Notes: generated by a model from the letters alone, not told the origin. A stretch of 64,000 nt of DNA from Emiliania huxleyi CCMP1516 (GCF_000372725.1 NW_005202428.1:791331-855330), one strand, 5' to 3'. Counted from the stretch's first letter, positions 1 to 11,600 are shown. Numbers and translations are program-made.

Positions 1-480
1 TCGTCCCCGCCCTGTATCCCAGCGCCTTGCGGTGGCTCCTGTATGAGTCCCCATATGACCATGTGATTTCTTTGCCTTCCTTGACTCCTCTCTGTCTCTC
101 TGCAAACAGGACCATCACCTGCGCAGCTGCCTTGCCTAATTGTATCTCCTCGTAGGGTCGTAGCGAACGAAGTGCGTTGCCCGCGTGCCTTGCTTCGGCT
201 CGTTTGGACTTTGATGCTGCTGGCCAGTCGAAGTCGCGCCGCCACGCTGTCAAAGTCGTCATCGCTTTCGTCGTCACTTCCATCCAGCCTGCGTCCCCCC
301 TGCTGCCGTGTGTCGTGACAGTTCGTCTGGTACTGTCTCTGGTGGCTGTGCTGTTCCTGTCCGGAAGATCTCCCCAGTGTAGATGCTACACACCTCGAAC
401 TTTTCCAGCCTCCTCGTCGCCAGTAGGCCGAGTTCCCCTTCCGCTATACTAGAGGGGCCTACCTTCGCCCCTACCACCGT
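1..480 (-). pseudogene. SET-domain-like coding remnant, runs off left edge
   Basis: Reading leftward on the minus strand, the first part shows a stretch like the start of a SET domain (GELGLLATRRL followed by SIYTGEIF). The left end shows a typical SET end (GKEITWSYGDSY, then LGYRAG). The pieces lie in more than one frame and the middle, which should hold the Asn-His motif, is not recognisable, so I read it as a decayed lysine-methyltransferase-type domain. Whether it was a host gene or cargo of the retroelement remnant further right cannot be told. Confidence 0.4.
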
Positions 481-1404
481 GTCGCCCGCACCTTTCTTGT
501 AAACCTCCGCGAGGGCACGAAGACTGGTCAGTCGCCCTCCGGGCACCGAAAACCTGTCGAACCACGCACTCGCACACGCCGAGCCGCGCGCGGCCGGCGC
601 CTCTCATGCCCTTCTCCACGCACACCGCGTGAAAACCGCGCGTACGTCCCCGCGAGAGTGCTTCACCCCCCCATGCCTGTGCTCTCTGACTCTGTGCAAC
701 AATACACTCACACACGCCCGCGCGGTTTACGCACTGCGCGTCTGCCCGCGCCCTGAGAAAACAGCAGCCTTACAACACAAGTAAGCCCGCACGACGCTGC
801 TTGCGCCCTCGCACGCCCGCACCTTCTCTGAGAGGTTCTCACCCGCTCTGCGGTCACAAAAAGAAAACCCTCCCTGCGGAAAAAAACAACACAGAACACT
901 GCACTCCAAGTGCTCCAAGAACACTCACACCCAGTTTGTCCGCATGTACTGTGAAATAGCCAGCCCATAAAACAAGAATTTTATAACTGAAAGAAGAAAA
1001 AGAGATTCGCAACCTCCCCCTGGGACACGAAAACAGGCGTAGCGTGTGTAGCACCGCTGCCAACGAAAATTTGGGGCGTCACACAGACAGCGAGATGGTC
1101 ACCAGTCCGATAAGGATCAACTGGAAGGCTGAACCCTGGGCTTAGACAGAACGGGCGAGGTAGGCTCCAAGGGAGACCACGCTCTACCCAAGGCGCCAAG
1201 GAGGAAAATCGAAACTGTTGGGCGTCCATCGCTAACACCCAACCGAGAGTTATAGGCGTCTGCAACTTCCAATGCGATTCTTGTATATTATCGTCGAGTA
1301 GTACAGGTATTCCGTGGGGGCGGTGTGTATTCTCGTTACATGTGCGTATTCTCGTATCACTGGCTCCGAGTAGAAAAAGAAAGAAAATATGGTGTTGTGT
1401 GTCC
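481..1404. other. Intergenic, no supported gene
   Basis: No open frame here has protein-like character. The only structure seen is a short fragment of a dispersed repeat core at about 900-919 (TGCACTCCAAGTGCTCCAAG), also found near 1612, 8410, 15996 and, on the other strand, 52958. Confidence 0.5.
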
Positions 1405-1631
1405 GCTAGCTCCGAGTAGAGGGGGCGTTCTGCAGTTAAGTTGAAACCCGGTACACGGAGCCCTCTCGGAGACCCGTGTTTACTTTACGGCCCTTGCCCT
1501 GCGAACGCGCACCCCCAGGGCTAGGGCTCTCTTGCCCGCAACCCGATGCCAATCATCCGGCCCGCATGGGGTGCATCTTAGCTTCCCGGCCCTGGATGTG
1601 CGGTTGATGACTGCACTCCAAGTGCTCCAAG
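1405..1631 (+). repeat. Dispersed repeat RepA, copy 1
   Basis: About 227 bp that reappears inverted at 52958-53184 with the same block order: a CTAGCTCCGAGTAGAGGGGG block, a TTTACTTTACGGCCCTT block, an AGGGCTAGGGCTCTCTTGCC block, a CCGGCCCTGGATGTG block and the terminal core TGCACTCCAAGTGCTCCAAG. No long open frame is shared, so it looks like a non-coding mobile repeat of SINE or MITE type. No clear terminal inverted repeat or tRNA-like promoter was seen. Confidence 0.7.
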
Positions 1632-1769
1632 AGAGCAGACACGCGCATCCCCCCCCCCCCCCGAGTGCCGACCTATGACACGTGCACGGTCATCTCGGAG
1701 AGAGAAGGGGAGGGGCGAAGGGGGGGGTATGGGAGATTTATCCGCGGGAGTACCCTGGGAGTGAGAGAG

Positions 1770-3690
1770 ATCAGGGGAACCAGACATGGGGAACGGACAC
1801 CAAGGCACTAACTTCATCACGCATTCGACCCGCGCGATCTAGCAAGCCCTGGTCGATGGGTCTTAGGATCGGCGGCCAGCTTCCCACATATGGCAGGTTA
1901 CGGGCTGGGGGGACCCGCGCCAAGGGGGAGAGAATGGAGGGGGGAGAGAAGGGCCGTTTTTCTTCAAGCAAGTTTTTTGGGCAAGCCCGAAAAATTGCCA
2001 GTTTTTTCACCGTGTCGCCCGCCGTTAGCATGGCCGTCGCTACTATCGCCGCCGCCTCTGCTGCTTGTCGGCGGAGCGCCTCGCGCCTTCCCTCGTCTCC
2101 ATGCTCCTGGTCTTGTTCTTTCTGTTTCCCTGCGCTTCCTGTCGCCGGCGTCCGTTCTCCTCTCTGCTCGTCGTCCTCGTCCCCTCGCTGTCGCCGCTTC
2201 CCTCCGGCGCTCGCCGCATCGTCGCTCCTGTCATCGCGCTTCCTGCGCCGGCCTTCGCTTTCGAGCTCGCAGTGGGTCGTTTTGAGTGTCATCCCCATCG
2301 CTCTCGTCGTTCTGCCTCTCCCCGCTTCGAGGCGTCTCTCCGCTTCCTCCTTTTCCTTCTCCTCGGCCTCACGTTGTCGACGTCGCCTCCGTCGCCAGCA
2401 AATACACGCATTCGCCGCCCACTCCATTTCTCGTATCCTTCTCTTCCTTCTGCCCTTCTTTCAAGCGTTCCGTTTCTGCGTCCACTCGCTCCTTCCTCTC
2501 CGCCCCGAGTCCCTTCCTCTTCCCTTCCCGTACTTTGATTATATTGATGCCGCCGTCTGCTGCAGTGCCTTGAGTGAAGTCACCACCCGTGTGTCATACT
2601 CCCTCATGATGTGTCTTCTGGCGGGTCCTGGTCCATCACGCTCGGCTCGGGCAGTATTCAGCGAGCAGTTGCTCCATCGCCTCCCATTCTTCGTCGCTCT
2701 CCCTTCTCCCTGCGCACCTCTTCGTCGCCCCAGCAATGGCGCGTACAGCGAGCGCCTGGGCTTCGCACACTCTGCGGTGTGGGCGAGTGTCCGCCTCCTT
2801 GACTTCGGCGGCGTCCATTGTAGCGCTTTGAGCACGTCCGCCGCGCCTTTTCTCATCGCCCGGTGGTGCTCCCTCCTCTCTCCCTTCACCGCCTCGCACT
2901 CGGCGCATAGGACATGTCTAGAATTAGCTGCAGTTGGGGTGCCAACAACCTTCAGCCCCGTCGGCACACGCTCCTCCTCCCTCCTCGTCCCACCCGTCCT
3001 GCCGCGCCTCTGCCTCTAGGCTGGCCCTCCATCCCCTCCCGTGCTCTATACCTCGGGTCTGTCCCGTCCGCATGCCGTGCACTAGCCTTAGCCTCGCCTT
3101 TTCCCCGCAGGCCTCGGGTTGGGGCTGGGTCGATTTTGGACCCCTTTCTCTGTCTCCCTCGTATCTCGTGTCGCCTGATTTCGTCCCCGTCGCCTTGATT
3201 ACCGTCCTCCACACGTTGTCGTCTTCTCCCTTCCGCGGCCGCTGCGTGCCCGCCGTCCAGCCACTTCCGTACCCACCGTCCAATTTTCTCCTTCGCCTCT
3301 TGATACAGCCTCCTGTCTCGGATCTCCGGCGCCTGCCCCTCCTCCTCATGCATGTAGATGCATGCCCTGATCGTCACGTGTCGTGCTAGGTCCATCTCGT
3401 ACGCGCTTGCTACCCTGCTCCGCAGGTGTGCCTTTGCCGCCGCGTCCGCCATGGAATTGGGCGCGTTGCCCGCGTGCCCCTCCGTGAAGACGAATCACGT
3501 ACCCTCCGCGAGGCGTTGTATAATGTCGATCTGTGCTCGCACCGCCGCATTGAGTGCGCTCTCCTATTTGTCTCGCCGCGTGTCCGCCCCCGATACGCCC
3601 GTTCGATTCCTTGAGCGCCGTCTCGCTGTCCGACATCACTAGGCATCGGTGAGGCTGGAGGGTCATTTCCCGGTTTAAATCGTCCCGCCT
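1770..3690 (-). mobile_element. Retroelement remnant with RNase H domain
   Basis: Minus-strand frames at about 3440-3650 contain the RNase H hallmarks: an acidic DSETALK motif, then ALNAAVRAQIDIIQRLA, and the C-terminal motif GHAGNAPNSMADAAAK. About 500-700 bp downstream is a Cys/His cluster (CAECEAVKGERREHH), and then a very basic, Arg/Lys-rich tail reaching to about 1770. The parts are spread over several frames, so this is an old broken copy. No reverse transcriptase is visible, so LINE versus LTR origin is undecided. The plus-strand frames of the same interval, including a 445-codon one, are shadows. Confidence 0.55.
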
Positions 3691-3841
3691 TCATGCGCAG
3701 GAAGCTGTAGCGCTTTTGCTCTTATAGAGCTGAAGCTTGAGGTGTAATATGCGTACGTGTTCTTACCTTGATAGCCCTGGACGGACCACACAGCACCCGG
3801 GGCAGGTCTCTAATGTCTCTAAAACAAGAAACAAAATTCGG

Positions 3842-4627
3842 TCAGGCTTGCCGTCTGGCCTCCTTGTCTCGCTTGTCCTTCTTGGCCTTCTTCTTCTCCT
3901 TCTTCTTCTTCTTCTCCTCGTCGTCGTCCGTCGCCCCCTTCTCCCCCATGGTCTCCCCCCCCCTCTCCTTGGCCTCCCGTTTCGCCTTTTTCGCCGCCTT
4001 CTTGGCCGCCTTCTGCTCGCTCGCAGCGTCTCCCTCCTCGCTCCGCTTCCGCTTCTTCTTCTTCGGCGATTGCGGCTCCGCCGCCGCCACTGCAGCATCC
4101 CCCGCTGTCTGGGGCGCCGCTGCGGCGGAGCAGCTCTGCGGCTGCGCGCTCGACGCGTTGGAGCTCGTGCTGGCGGCAGAAACGGTGGCAGCCCCGTTCG
4201 TTGGGCCAAAGCGGGGCAGGTTGCGCTGACGCAAGCCCTGAAGCTGCGGCACCGGAGGGAGCTCGGCAGGTCCACCGCGCTCCCCTGCCGCGCTGGGCAG
4301 GCGCATGCATGCCGAATAGCATGCGGAGATTGATCCTCTGGTCACCCACCGGCCGTGCTCGCGGCTGGGAAAAGCCGCCGCAAAGGAGGCGACCTCACAC
4401 AGCGGAAGCGGCCGGACGGCAAAGTGTCCGTCACCGACTGGCGCCTCGGCTGCGCCTTCAGCAAGCATGACGCCATCGAGCGACGCCGCGTCGAAGCCGG
4501 GAGGCACGCGGATCAGGATGAGGTCGTCGCAGTCCTCGACGCCGGAAGCCTCGGCGCCCTCGGCGATCTCGACAGCGCCTTCGCCGCGCAATGTCACCTC
4601 CGCGAAATCGGACGGTCCCGCTGCCAT
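3842..4627 (-). CDS. RNA polymerase I subunit RPA34-like
   Basis: A 261-residue protein read from an ATG at 4627. The first ~100 residues match the pattern of the Pol I subunit A34.5/CAST family: an acidic patch (VEDCDDLILIRVP), PGFDAASLDG, then short beta-rich segments. In that family this part dimerises with A49 in the TFIIF-like subcomplex. The last ~80 residues are a charged tail with KKKKRKR and repeated Lys/Ala and Glu/Lys blocks, typical of RPA34 and likely nuclear/nucleolar. The frame stays open upstream to 4783, but the first 52 residues of that extension are not family-like, so the inner Met was chosen. No intron is needed. The assignment rests on architecture and one short motif; an unrelated nucleolar protein with a Lys tail is the alternative. 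Confidence 0.6.
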   Translation of the reverse strand: MAAGPSDFAEVTLRGEGAVEIAEGAEASGVEDCDDLILIRVPPGFDAASLDGVMLAEGAAEAPVGDGHFAVRPLPLCEVASFAAAFPSREHGRWVTRGSISACYSACMRLPSAAGERGGPAELPPVPQLQGLRQRNLPRFGPTNGAATVSAASTSSNASSAQPQSCSAAAAPQTAGDAAVAAAEPQSPKKKKRKRSEEGDAASEQKAAKKAAKKAKREAKERGGETMGEKGATDDDEEKKKKKEKKKAKKDKRDKEARRQA

Positions 4628-5555
4628 CGCGACGTTACTCACCAGGGGAGTCGCCCAAGAGAGTCGCGCCGTCGTGAAGTTGCTCGTACCGCTCGGCGAG
4701 GAGCGGAGCACTACTACTCTCTCGTGCCAAATGCCTCGCGTCGTCGCGTCGTCGCGAAAAAGAAAACAGCGACCCCGCCGCAAGCGGCCGGAAGGGAGCA
4801 GGAGAGCCCACCTGTCCCCCTGATCGTCCTTCCAAAATCCTGCTCGTGCAGGTGTGGACCCTGTCCTCCTCCCCTATCCCTCGCCGATGTCTGTTTTCTT
4901 TCTTTAAGACCGCCGCAAGCGGCGTGGCGTGGAGCCGTTGTGCATCCCTCCGGGGGCCCATCTGCGCCGGGGAGGCGTTGTTGGAGGCTAGGACGCAAGC
5001 GTCCGTCGCCCTTTTCAAACTCGGGGCCCACTCCGCTATACGCTCCGACCCGAATTTGGAGGGCCTAAAAGTTTAAGGTGTTGCTGCGCAAAAGGGGTCG
5101 GACACAGGGCGCAGCTCATGCTAAGAGCCAGACGGGGAGCTAGAGAGAACGACTACCCTGTCCCGTTATTGCGTACACCAACACCACAAAAGCTCTCTCT
5201 CTCCTGTCCTCACTCAGGGGGGTCACAACTACCGAGTCCCTCGACTAGCTGCCACGTTGCCGACCGAGAGCGGATCTCCTCCTGCTCCGCAAGGAGGGTG
5301 GCTAAGGCTAAAGTCTTGCCGGAGCCGGATTTGGCGGACGTTCTCAATTTTACGGATGTCTTGGCACCAGCCGAAGGCTTGCGTCCCAGATCGCCACATT
5401 TGTGCACGGTATTCGGATTTTGCTATTTGTTCGTGTAGGGGTATATTGCAGATTTGTCAATGGTTCCGCGTCTGCGACGCGGGCGCCTTGCGAGCAGAGC
5501 CCTTAGGCCACCCTTTATATCTTGCGCGGTCAAAACTCCTAAGCGGGTAAGACTC
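4628..5555. other. Intergenic, nothing certain
   Basis: Contains the probable 5' flank of the RPA34-like gene. A 65-codon minus-strand frame at 5210-5407 contains AKSGSGKT, which fits a P-loop but is too short and isolated to call a gene. No promoter motif was recognised. Confidence 0.4.
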
Positions 5556-5870
5556 TGACCTGTTCCGACCTTGATCAGACCGATGCGAAGCTGAGTACTG
5601 ACCTGTTCCGACCGTCATCACTTTGAACATGGTCGGATCTCATGGTCGGATCAGGGGCGGAACATGGTCTGGAAATTCCCTAGGTGCCGCCGCCGCTGAC
5701 CGCTGTTCGAGCACGGTCGGATCAGGTCGGATCACGGTCGGAACAGGGTCGGAGTAGGACTCGAACACGTGGTCGAACGCGGTCGGATCATGTTATGATC
5801 ATACCTTGTTCCGACCGTGTTCGGAACGCTGCCGAACACCCGGAACCCGGTCGGATCATAACTCTTTCCC
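5556..5870. repeat. Imperfect GGTCGGATCA repeat array
   Basis: Roughly 300 bp in which GGTCGGATCA, GTCGGAACA and their reverse complements (TTCCGACC) recur irregularly in both orientations. The mixed orientation could let it fold. It lies directly left of a long TG tract and the nested mobile elements. Confidence 0.6.
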
Positions 5871-5919
5871 TGGCCTGTAGTGCCGTCCTCTGTCTTGTCG
5901 GTGTTCCCCGGCGCCCTGG

Positions 5920-6400
<481 letters not shown>

Positions 6401-6590
6401 CCATAACGGCATGGGTCGCTTGAGCGAGCCACGGGAGGTAGGCGAGGAAAGCTAGCGACCGCATGAGTCCATAAGATCGCGCTGTCGGGAGAATATTACG
6501 AAACCAAAACACGATATACGGAATACGAATCTCCAATAGTGGGGGAAATGGCTCAGTGTGCGAATAAATTTTTTCCAGGCCGCTCTTCTG

Positions 6591-7408
6591 GATTCGACAC
6601 TTCAGCTTGGTATAGTATCATCGTATGCTTCTCGAGGGGGTATCAGGGTATGCTCTAGGCCTCTGTGGGGACCCATCTCGGCTGGGTATCAAGGTATCAT
6701 CGGCGGCCGCGCAGCGAAGCGACAATTCACACTTCTCACCGAGGACCGAGCCCTCCCGCATGGTCCGCCCCGGTATCATTCAAACTCTTTGCGCTTCCGC
6801 CGTACCCGCGCGCCACGCCCACCAGCTGTTGCGCGCGCAATGCACGCCTCCTCGTTTCGGCAAAGCCAGCTGTTTCGGAATTCACCGGATGTTGCAGCGC
6901 AAGGCGGCGAAGACGGCCGCGAGCGAGGAGTTTGCGCGCCAGCAGCTCGCATCGGCGCAGGCGATGGGGGCGGCGGCGGGGGACACCGAGTCCGCAGCGG
7001 AGCCCGCCACGGCGCCTAACCCCGCGCCCCCCGCGGCGCCGGCCCCGGCCGCAGCCGTGCAGGCCGCGGCCCCTCCCACGGCTGCAGCCGCACCGGCTGC
7101 GGCCGCGGGCCCGTCAAATGCGACGACGGCCGCCATTAGCGCCCTCCTCGCCCAGCGCATTGCTTAGTGGTGCGCTCGCCTCCCTCCTGCGCGACGCTCA
7201 TTCGAGCGCGTTGTCTGTCTTGGCGCGCGCGCAGCGCGCGCGAAGAGGTGTGAAGAGGGGGGTCGTGTCCGGTGTGAAGGGTAACCCACCAGGGTATCAG
7301 CCTATCCTCTAGGGGCCCAATGCGGGTCCTCTCAAGAGGGTATCAGGGTATAGCCCTGGGGTATGATCTGGCATACGATGATACTATACCAAGCTGAAGT
7401 GTCGAATC
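6591..7408. mobile_element. Inner nested element with perfect 38-bp inverted repeats
   Basis: Bases 6591-6628 (beginning GATTCGACACTTCAGC) are an exact reverse complement of 7371-7408. Just inside each end, GGTATCAGGGTAT-type motifs repeat (6639-6651, 6686-6695, 7290-7297, 7339-7350), like subterminal transposase-binding repeats. CTG abuts both outer ends, compatible with a 3-bp target duplication. Length is 818 bp with no transposase, so it is a non-autonomous element. It lies wholly inside the 6536-8268 element, making a third nesting level. Confidence 0.85.
6889..7167 (+). CDS. Ala/Pro-rich hypothetical ORF inside the inner element
   Basis: A 92-codon open frame starting LQRKAAKTAASEEFARQQ and continuing into an Ala/Pro-rich stretch that ends ALLAQRIA. 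The first 30 residues would form a charged helix and the rest is low complexity. It fills the centre of a transposon-like element that otherwise has no coding capacity. It could be captured host sequence or a chance frame in GC-rich DNA. Confidence 0.25.
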   Translation: MLQRKAAKTAASEEFARQQLASAQAMGAAAGDTESAAEPATAPNPAPPAAPAPAAAVQAAAPPTAAAAPAAAAGPSNATTAAISALLAQRIA

Positions 7409-7585
7409 CTGGGCCGGTATGCACCAAAAGTGTTCGGTAGACCAGCCTCTCGGTACACGCCACGGCCCCGGGCTAGGCCCGATGCGTCCGCTACCACGCT
7501 CCAAACATGCGCACCGTCCTGCTGCAGGTCGCCATCAAGGAGCCGTCCTCGTCGTGTACGTCGTGCTGCCGTCGCGTGTACCGAG

Positions 7586-8089
7586 ATGCCTCGCAACCGA
7601 GGCCTCGGCCGAACGGGCAAGAAGCATAAGAAATCAGCCAACGACAACATCCACAGGCAGCCCAAGGCGACCACCGAGCCCACGGTCGCCACCGAGGCGC
7701 CGGAGCCGCCCGCCGCGCCCGACACCTCGCCGAAAATGGAGGTCGAGCCGGCAGCGCCCGACGCGCAGGCGCTCGCGACAGGTGCGGCTGCTCGGCGACG
7801 TCGAGCGTGGTGCCCGACGGCTCAGGAGCCTTCTACCATAAACCACTACCACGGCTGCCACCGTCGGCGCCTTCGCTCGAGCTCTCCGAGGCCGCGTTCT
7901 GACCTCGTGCCGCGGCTGTTGTCGCTACAGCAGCGACGAGGGCCGCGGCAAGGGGTGCAGCGGCGACGGGGGGGGGGGAGAGGCGCGGCCAGCTACCGGG
8001 TCGTTGCCCCCGCCCACCGCGCCGGGCCCCTGCACCCGGAGGCGGCTTGCGGCAGCCTTCCTGTGTCTCCGTGCGACCCGCTTGGGTAG
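7586..8089 (+). CDS. Hypothetical basic N-terminus ORF in the 6536-8268 element
   Basis: An open frame of 167 codons whose first 25 residues are strongly basic (RTGKKHKK), followed by a Pro/Ala/Thr-rich acidic segment and a low-complexity tail. It lies between the inner nested element and the right inverted repeat of the outer transposon. No family is recognised. The start is the first ATG with protein-like sequence after it; splicing cannot be excluded. Confidence 0.25.
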   Translation: MPRNRGLGRTGKKHKKSANDNIHRQPKATTEPTVATEAPEPPAAPDTSPKMEVEPAAPDAQALATGAAARRRRAWCPTAQEPSTINHYHGCHRRRLRSSSPRPRSDLVPRLLSLQQRRGPRQGVQRRRGGGRGAASYRVVAPAHRAGPLHPEAACGSLPVSPCDPLG

Positions 8090-8679
8090 CCGGCCATGTG
8101 TGGCCCGCTGCCGGAAAAAATCCGGGGTTTAGCTGGCGTATCTCGGGCCCACTTTAGAGCTAGGGCATGATCTTAGGTGTTCTGGATAGCCCACAAGGGT
8201 CTTCTTTGGCATGGTAGCGGTGGTTTTGCGCGAGGCGTTCATTCAAAAATCACCATTTCCCCCACTATCTCCAAAACCCAAAAGGAAATAGGAATGAAAT
8301 CCCTTATGGATATAATCGCCTAATAATCTCTGGGCGGAGCGGAGATGGCGGTATTATAATATAGCGGACTATAATGCCCGGGAACAGATAACACGGATCT
8401 CTTATCAACTGCACTCCAAGTGCTCCAAGCTCCAAGGTGCTCCACGCCACCCTCCAAGTGCTTCACATAACAGTTAACACGGCGCACAGACGACACACCG
8501 CCGGACAGCGGACTCGCTCGCACAGAGTACTGAGTATCGTGGGGATGAACTCCACCGAGCTGTTATCCTGTAACCCAAAAGGGGACCCGCACACAAATCA
8601 TGACACAAAATTCAATGGCACACGCAGCCTCCGCTCGGGCGGGCGGGGCGCTCGTCGATGGCGCTCGTGTCGACGTCGC

Positions 8680-11600
8680 TCAGCCGTCGCTCCAGCAGTC
8701 GGTCGCGCCGAGCTCGCACAGCGCGGCGCGCACGTCGTCCGCCTCGAGCAGCAGCGGCGCCTCGCCGCGCAAGCGGTACGCGACGTGCAGCGCGGCGATG
8801 GCGTCGCTCCGGCGGCGGGGCGGGATCTCGCTCACCTGGGCCACCGCCCGCCCGTTGATGGTCGGCCCTGCGGCAAGCAGCGTGCCTGCGGGGAGGAGGG
8901 AGGGCGGGGAGAGGCATGCCGTCAGCACGGGACGGCACGAGGGCGACGCCGCATCTGCAACGCCCGCCGCACCGAAGCGCGACTCGAGCCGCAGCGCTGT
9001 CGGCCCGGAGCAGTGCATGCGCGCGAGGGCGAGGATCAGCCGTGGGGCGAGGCCAGGCAGCGGCTTCCCCTCGACTCGACCCTGCGCGCCGTCGGCAGCC
9101 TCCTGGGAGACTGCCACCTGCGCCGCCTTCTCGAGGCCGAGCAAATGCCACGTCTGCGGCGGCGCGGGGGCACGAATGTCAAAACGGCGCAGCCACATTC
9201 ACTGGGCCGCGGCGCGCGTGCGTGAAACCAAACACCACGCAAGGGCGAGACTGCCGGGGGTGAGGTCCAGGGGAAAGGGAACACAACGGAGGCGAGGGGA
9301 GCCGTGCGCACCGTAGCGAGCGCGGCGAACTCCTCGGCAGTGCAGCGCGGCGCGCCAAAGCTGCCGCCGTGCAGCGCGACGCCCTCGGCGAACGAGGCGG
9401 GGCTTGCCGCCGCCATCGCGCGCTCGTGCGGCCTCGCCTCGCGCAGCGGCGAGAGGAGCGCCGAGGCGCGCCGCAGCGGCTTGATGGCCGCGTCTCGCAT
9501 CGCCGTGGTCGCCTAACACGGTGAGCGGCGGTTGGGCTGCGGCCGGCTACCCCTGCTCCCCCCAAAACCCGCTCCCTACGACCTGCAATCCGTCGCACGC
9601 AATCACCGCCGCCGCCGCCGCCGCCGCCGCGGCGGCGGCGGCGGCCGCGTCCACGGCCACGTCGTTGGCGGCGGCGGCGCAAGCGACCGACGCGGCGGAG
9701 ACGGCCGACGCGGCCGCGGCCTCCTCGGGCATGGGGAGGGGCGCGTAGGCGCAGAGCGACGCGGCGAGGCAGTAGCCGAGCACCTCCTCTGCGCACGCGC
9801 CTACTCCGCACCGCACACCCCGCTCAGCGCGCGGGAAGCGCTCACACGCCCGCCCGGCCGCCGCCGCCCGCCGGGAGGGATGCAGCCCGCCGCAGCTCGC
9901 ATCGCCTCGGCATCGAACCGCTCCGGGTCGTACAAATGCGCGGCCGAGGCGGCTAGGCCGCTGCTCGCCTCCCCACTACTCAGCGCCCCGCAACTCAGCG
10001 GGTCCCCAAAGAGCGCGGGCGCGACGCAGCGCGGCAGCGAACGCAGCAGCGCCGCGCCGGCGACGCTGCCGTCCTCCTCGCCGGCGCAATCCACCTCCGG
10101 CGCGCGGCCCGAGAGGGCGTCAGGCTGGCCCGAGAGGGCGTCTGGCTGGCCCGAGAGGGCGTCAGGCTGGCGCTCCTCCCGCGCCGGCGGCTCCTCCGCC
10201 CCGCCCGACCGGCCCGCGGCCGCCGCCCCCTGCAGCTCCTGCGGTCAGAGTTAATTAACTATTAATTAACTATTAATTAACTATTATTAGCTATTAATTA
10301 ACTGCAGCTCCTGCGGGCAGAGCCGCACGCCGCACGCGAGCGCATACAGCGAGAGGAGCGGCTCCAGCTCTCCGCGCCTCGCGACCTACGGGACATGTCG
10401 CGGACGCGTGTTGGACGTGTCTTGGACATCGCTCGACCTCTCCACACCGCGCGGCCTTGCGCAGCTCGGCCGCCTTGCGCGAGCCAGACACCTTGCTCGA
10501 GAGAGCGCCGACCGCGAGCGGCGCGGCGAGCCAGAAAGAGTCGTGCAGCTCGAAGCGCAGGGTGGCGCGGAAGCGCAGCGCGCGCAGCAGCCTCACCGGG
10601 TCGTCGCGGAGCACCTGAGGACAAGTCTCGGACATGTCATGGACATGTCCCGGACATGCAGCAGCCTCACCGGGTCGTCGCGGAGCACCTTGATCCACCA
10701 CGCCACCTGCAGCAGCGCCTGCCGCTCGACGGAGGCGCCGGCGCGGATGTCGGCGGCGTCGGCCGCGCACGACGCGCCCAGCCGCGAGCCGCACGCCCAC
10801 GCGCCGCCCACGCGGGTCCCAATCCCCAGGGCGGCGGCCAGGGACCGCTCTGCCGGCGTCGGCAGCGCCTCCGCCCAGACCTCGTCGAGAGGTCTCTCTC
10901 GCGGGTACGGCGAGCGCAGAGTGCCGCGGCGCAAGTCGGAGAGGCCGCCGTACCTGCGCACGGAATGCCAAGGATCGGGGCCACGGGTCGTCAGCAGGAC
11001 GGAGTGTCAGCGGACGGAGGCGTCTCGGAAGTGTCTCGGAAGTGTCACATCGGCGTCTCGAGTCGCACCAGTCCAGCAGACGGTACTGCAACGACGACGC
11101 GGCCGCAGCAGCAAAGTAGGAGCGCTCGAACGCGGGCAGCATCGCGCGGCGCCATGCGGTTCCGTCGGCGGCGATGCGGCCGCTCGCGTCCGTGCCCCGC
11201 TCCCCCTCGGCCGGCAGCCCGCGCTGCTTAGCCCATGCAGACCTACCGCATGGGCACGCTCTGGGTCGGAAGAGAGCTGCTCGCGAGCAGCGCGCGAGCA
11301 AAAGTGCTACGATGCCCACGGCGTGGGTGCGATGGGATGCAGCCGACGTGTCCTCTCGAGCGCCCGTGGGATGCCGGCGGTGTACCACCCCCCTCCCCCC
11401 CCCCTCCCCCCCCCACCCCTCCCGCATCTCCCGCATCTCCCGCATCTAGATAGATCCCGCATCTAGGCTCGCAGACCACGCCGCCTCGACAGGTCTCCAG
11501 TCGACCCCGCCCAGCCTCACCTTGCGCAACGCGCCGTCGGCGAGGGGGGCCGCAGCTGCCGCGGCGGCGTTGAGGGCGTCGGAGGCGCTCTCGCCCTCGG

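Larger units (their letters stand above)
6536..8268. mobile_element. DNA transposon with 16-bp terminal inverted repeats
   Basis: The ends are exact inverted repeats, ATAGTGGGGGAAATGG at 6536-6551 and its complement at 8253-8268. The flanks are a direct CTCCA (6531-6535 and 8269-8273), read against the empty site at about 27268-27280, so the target duplication is 5 bp, or TCTCCA if one terminal base is shared. No transposase is recognised; the interior holds a second nested element and one short basic open frame. I read it as a non-autonomous or decayed DNA transposon of undetermined superfamily. Confidence 0.85.
6411..8387 (+). mobile_element. Repeat RepD, split by a nested insertion
   Basis: The two outer parts, 6411-6535 and 8269-8387, together correspond to the uninterrupted ~244 bp copy at 27140-27383. 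Both begin with ATGGGTCGCTTGAGC and end with ATAATGCCCGGGAACAG. Between them sits a 1733 bp element, so this copy was present before that element jumped in. Confidence 0.85.

Noticed and set aside
1682-3019. 445-codon plus-strand open frame
   Set aside because: Ser/Pro/Arg low complexity, opposite to the RNase H-bearing strand; a shadow created by high GC.
5210-5407. Possible P-loop protein (AKSGSGKT)
   Set aside because: 65 codons, no partner motif, no family; could be chance or a tiny helicase fragment.
9521-10254. Plus-strand Ala-rich frames as genes
   Set aside because: They are antisense to exons of the nucleotidyltransferase, whose minus-strand reading has recognisable motifs and splice sites.
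10294-11445. 383-codon minus-strand frame
   Set aside because: Only parts coincide with exons of the nucleotidyltransferase; it reads through introns and loses motifs.
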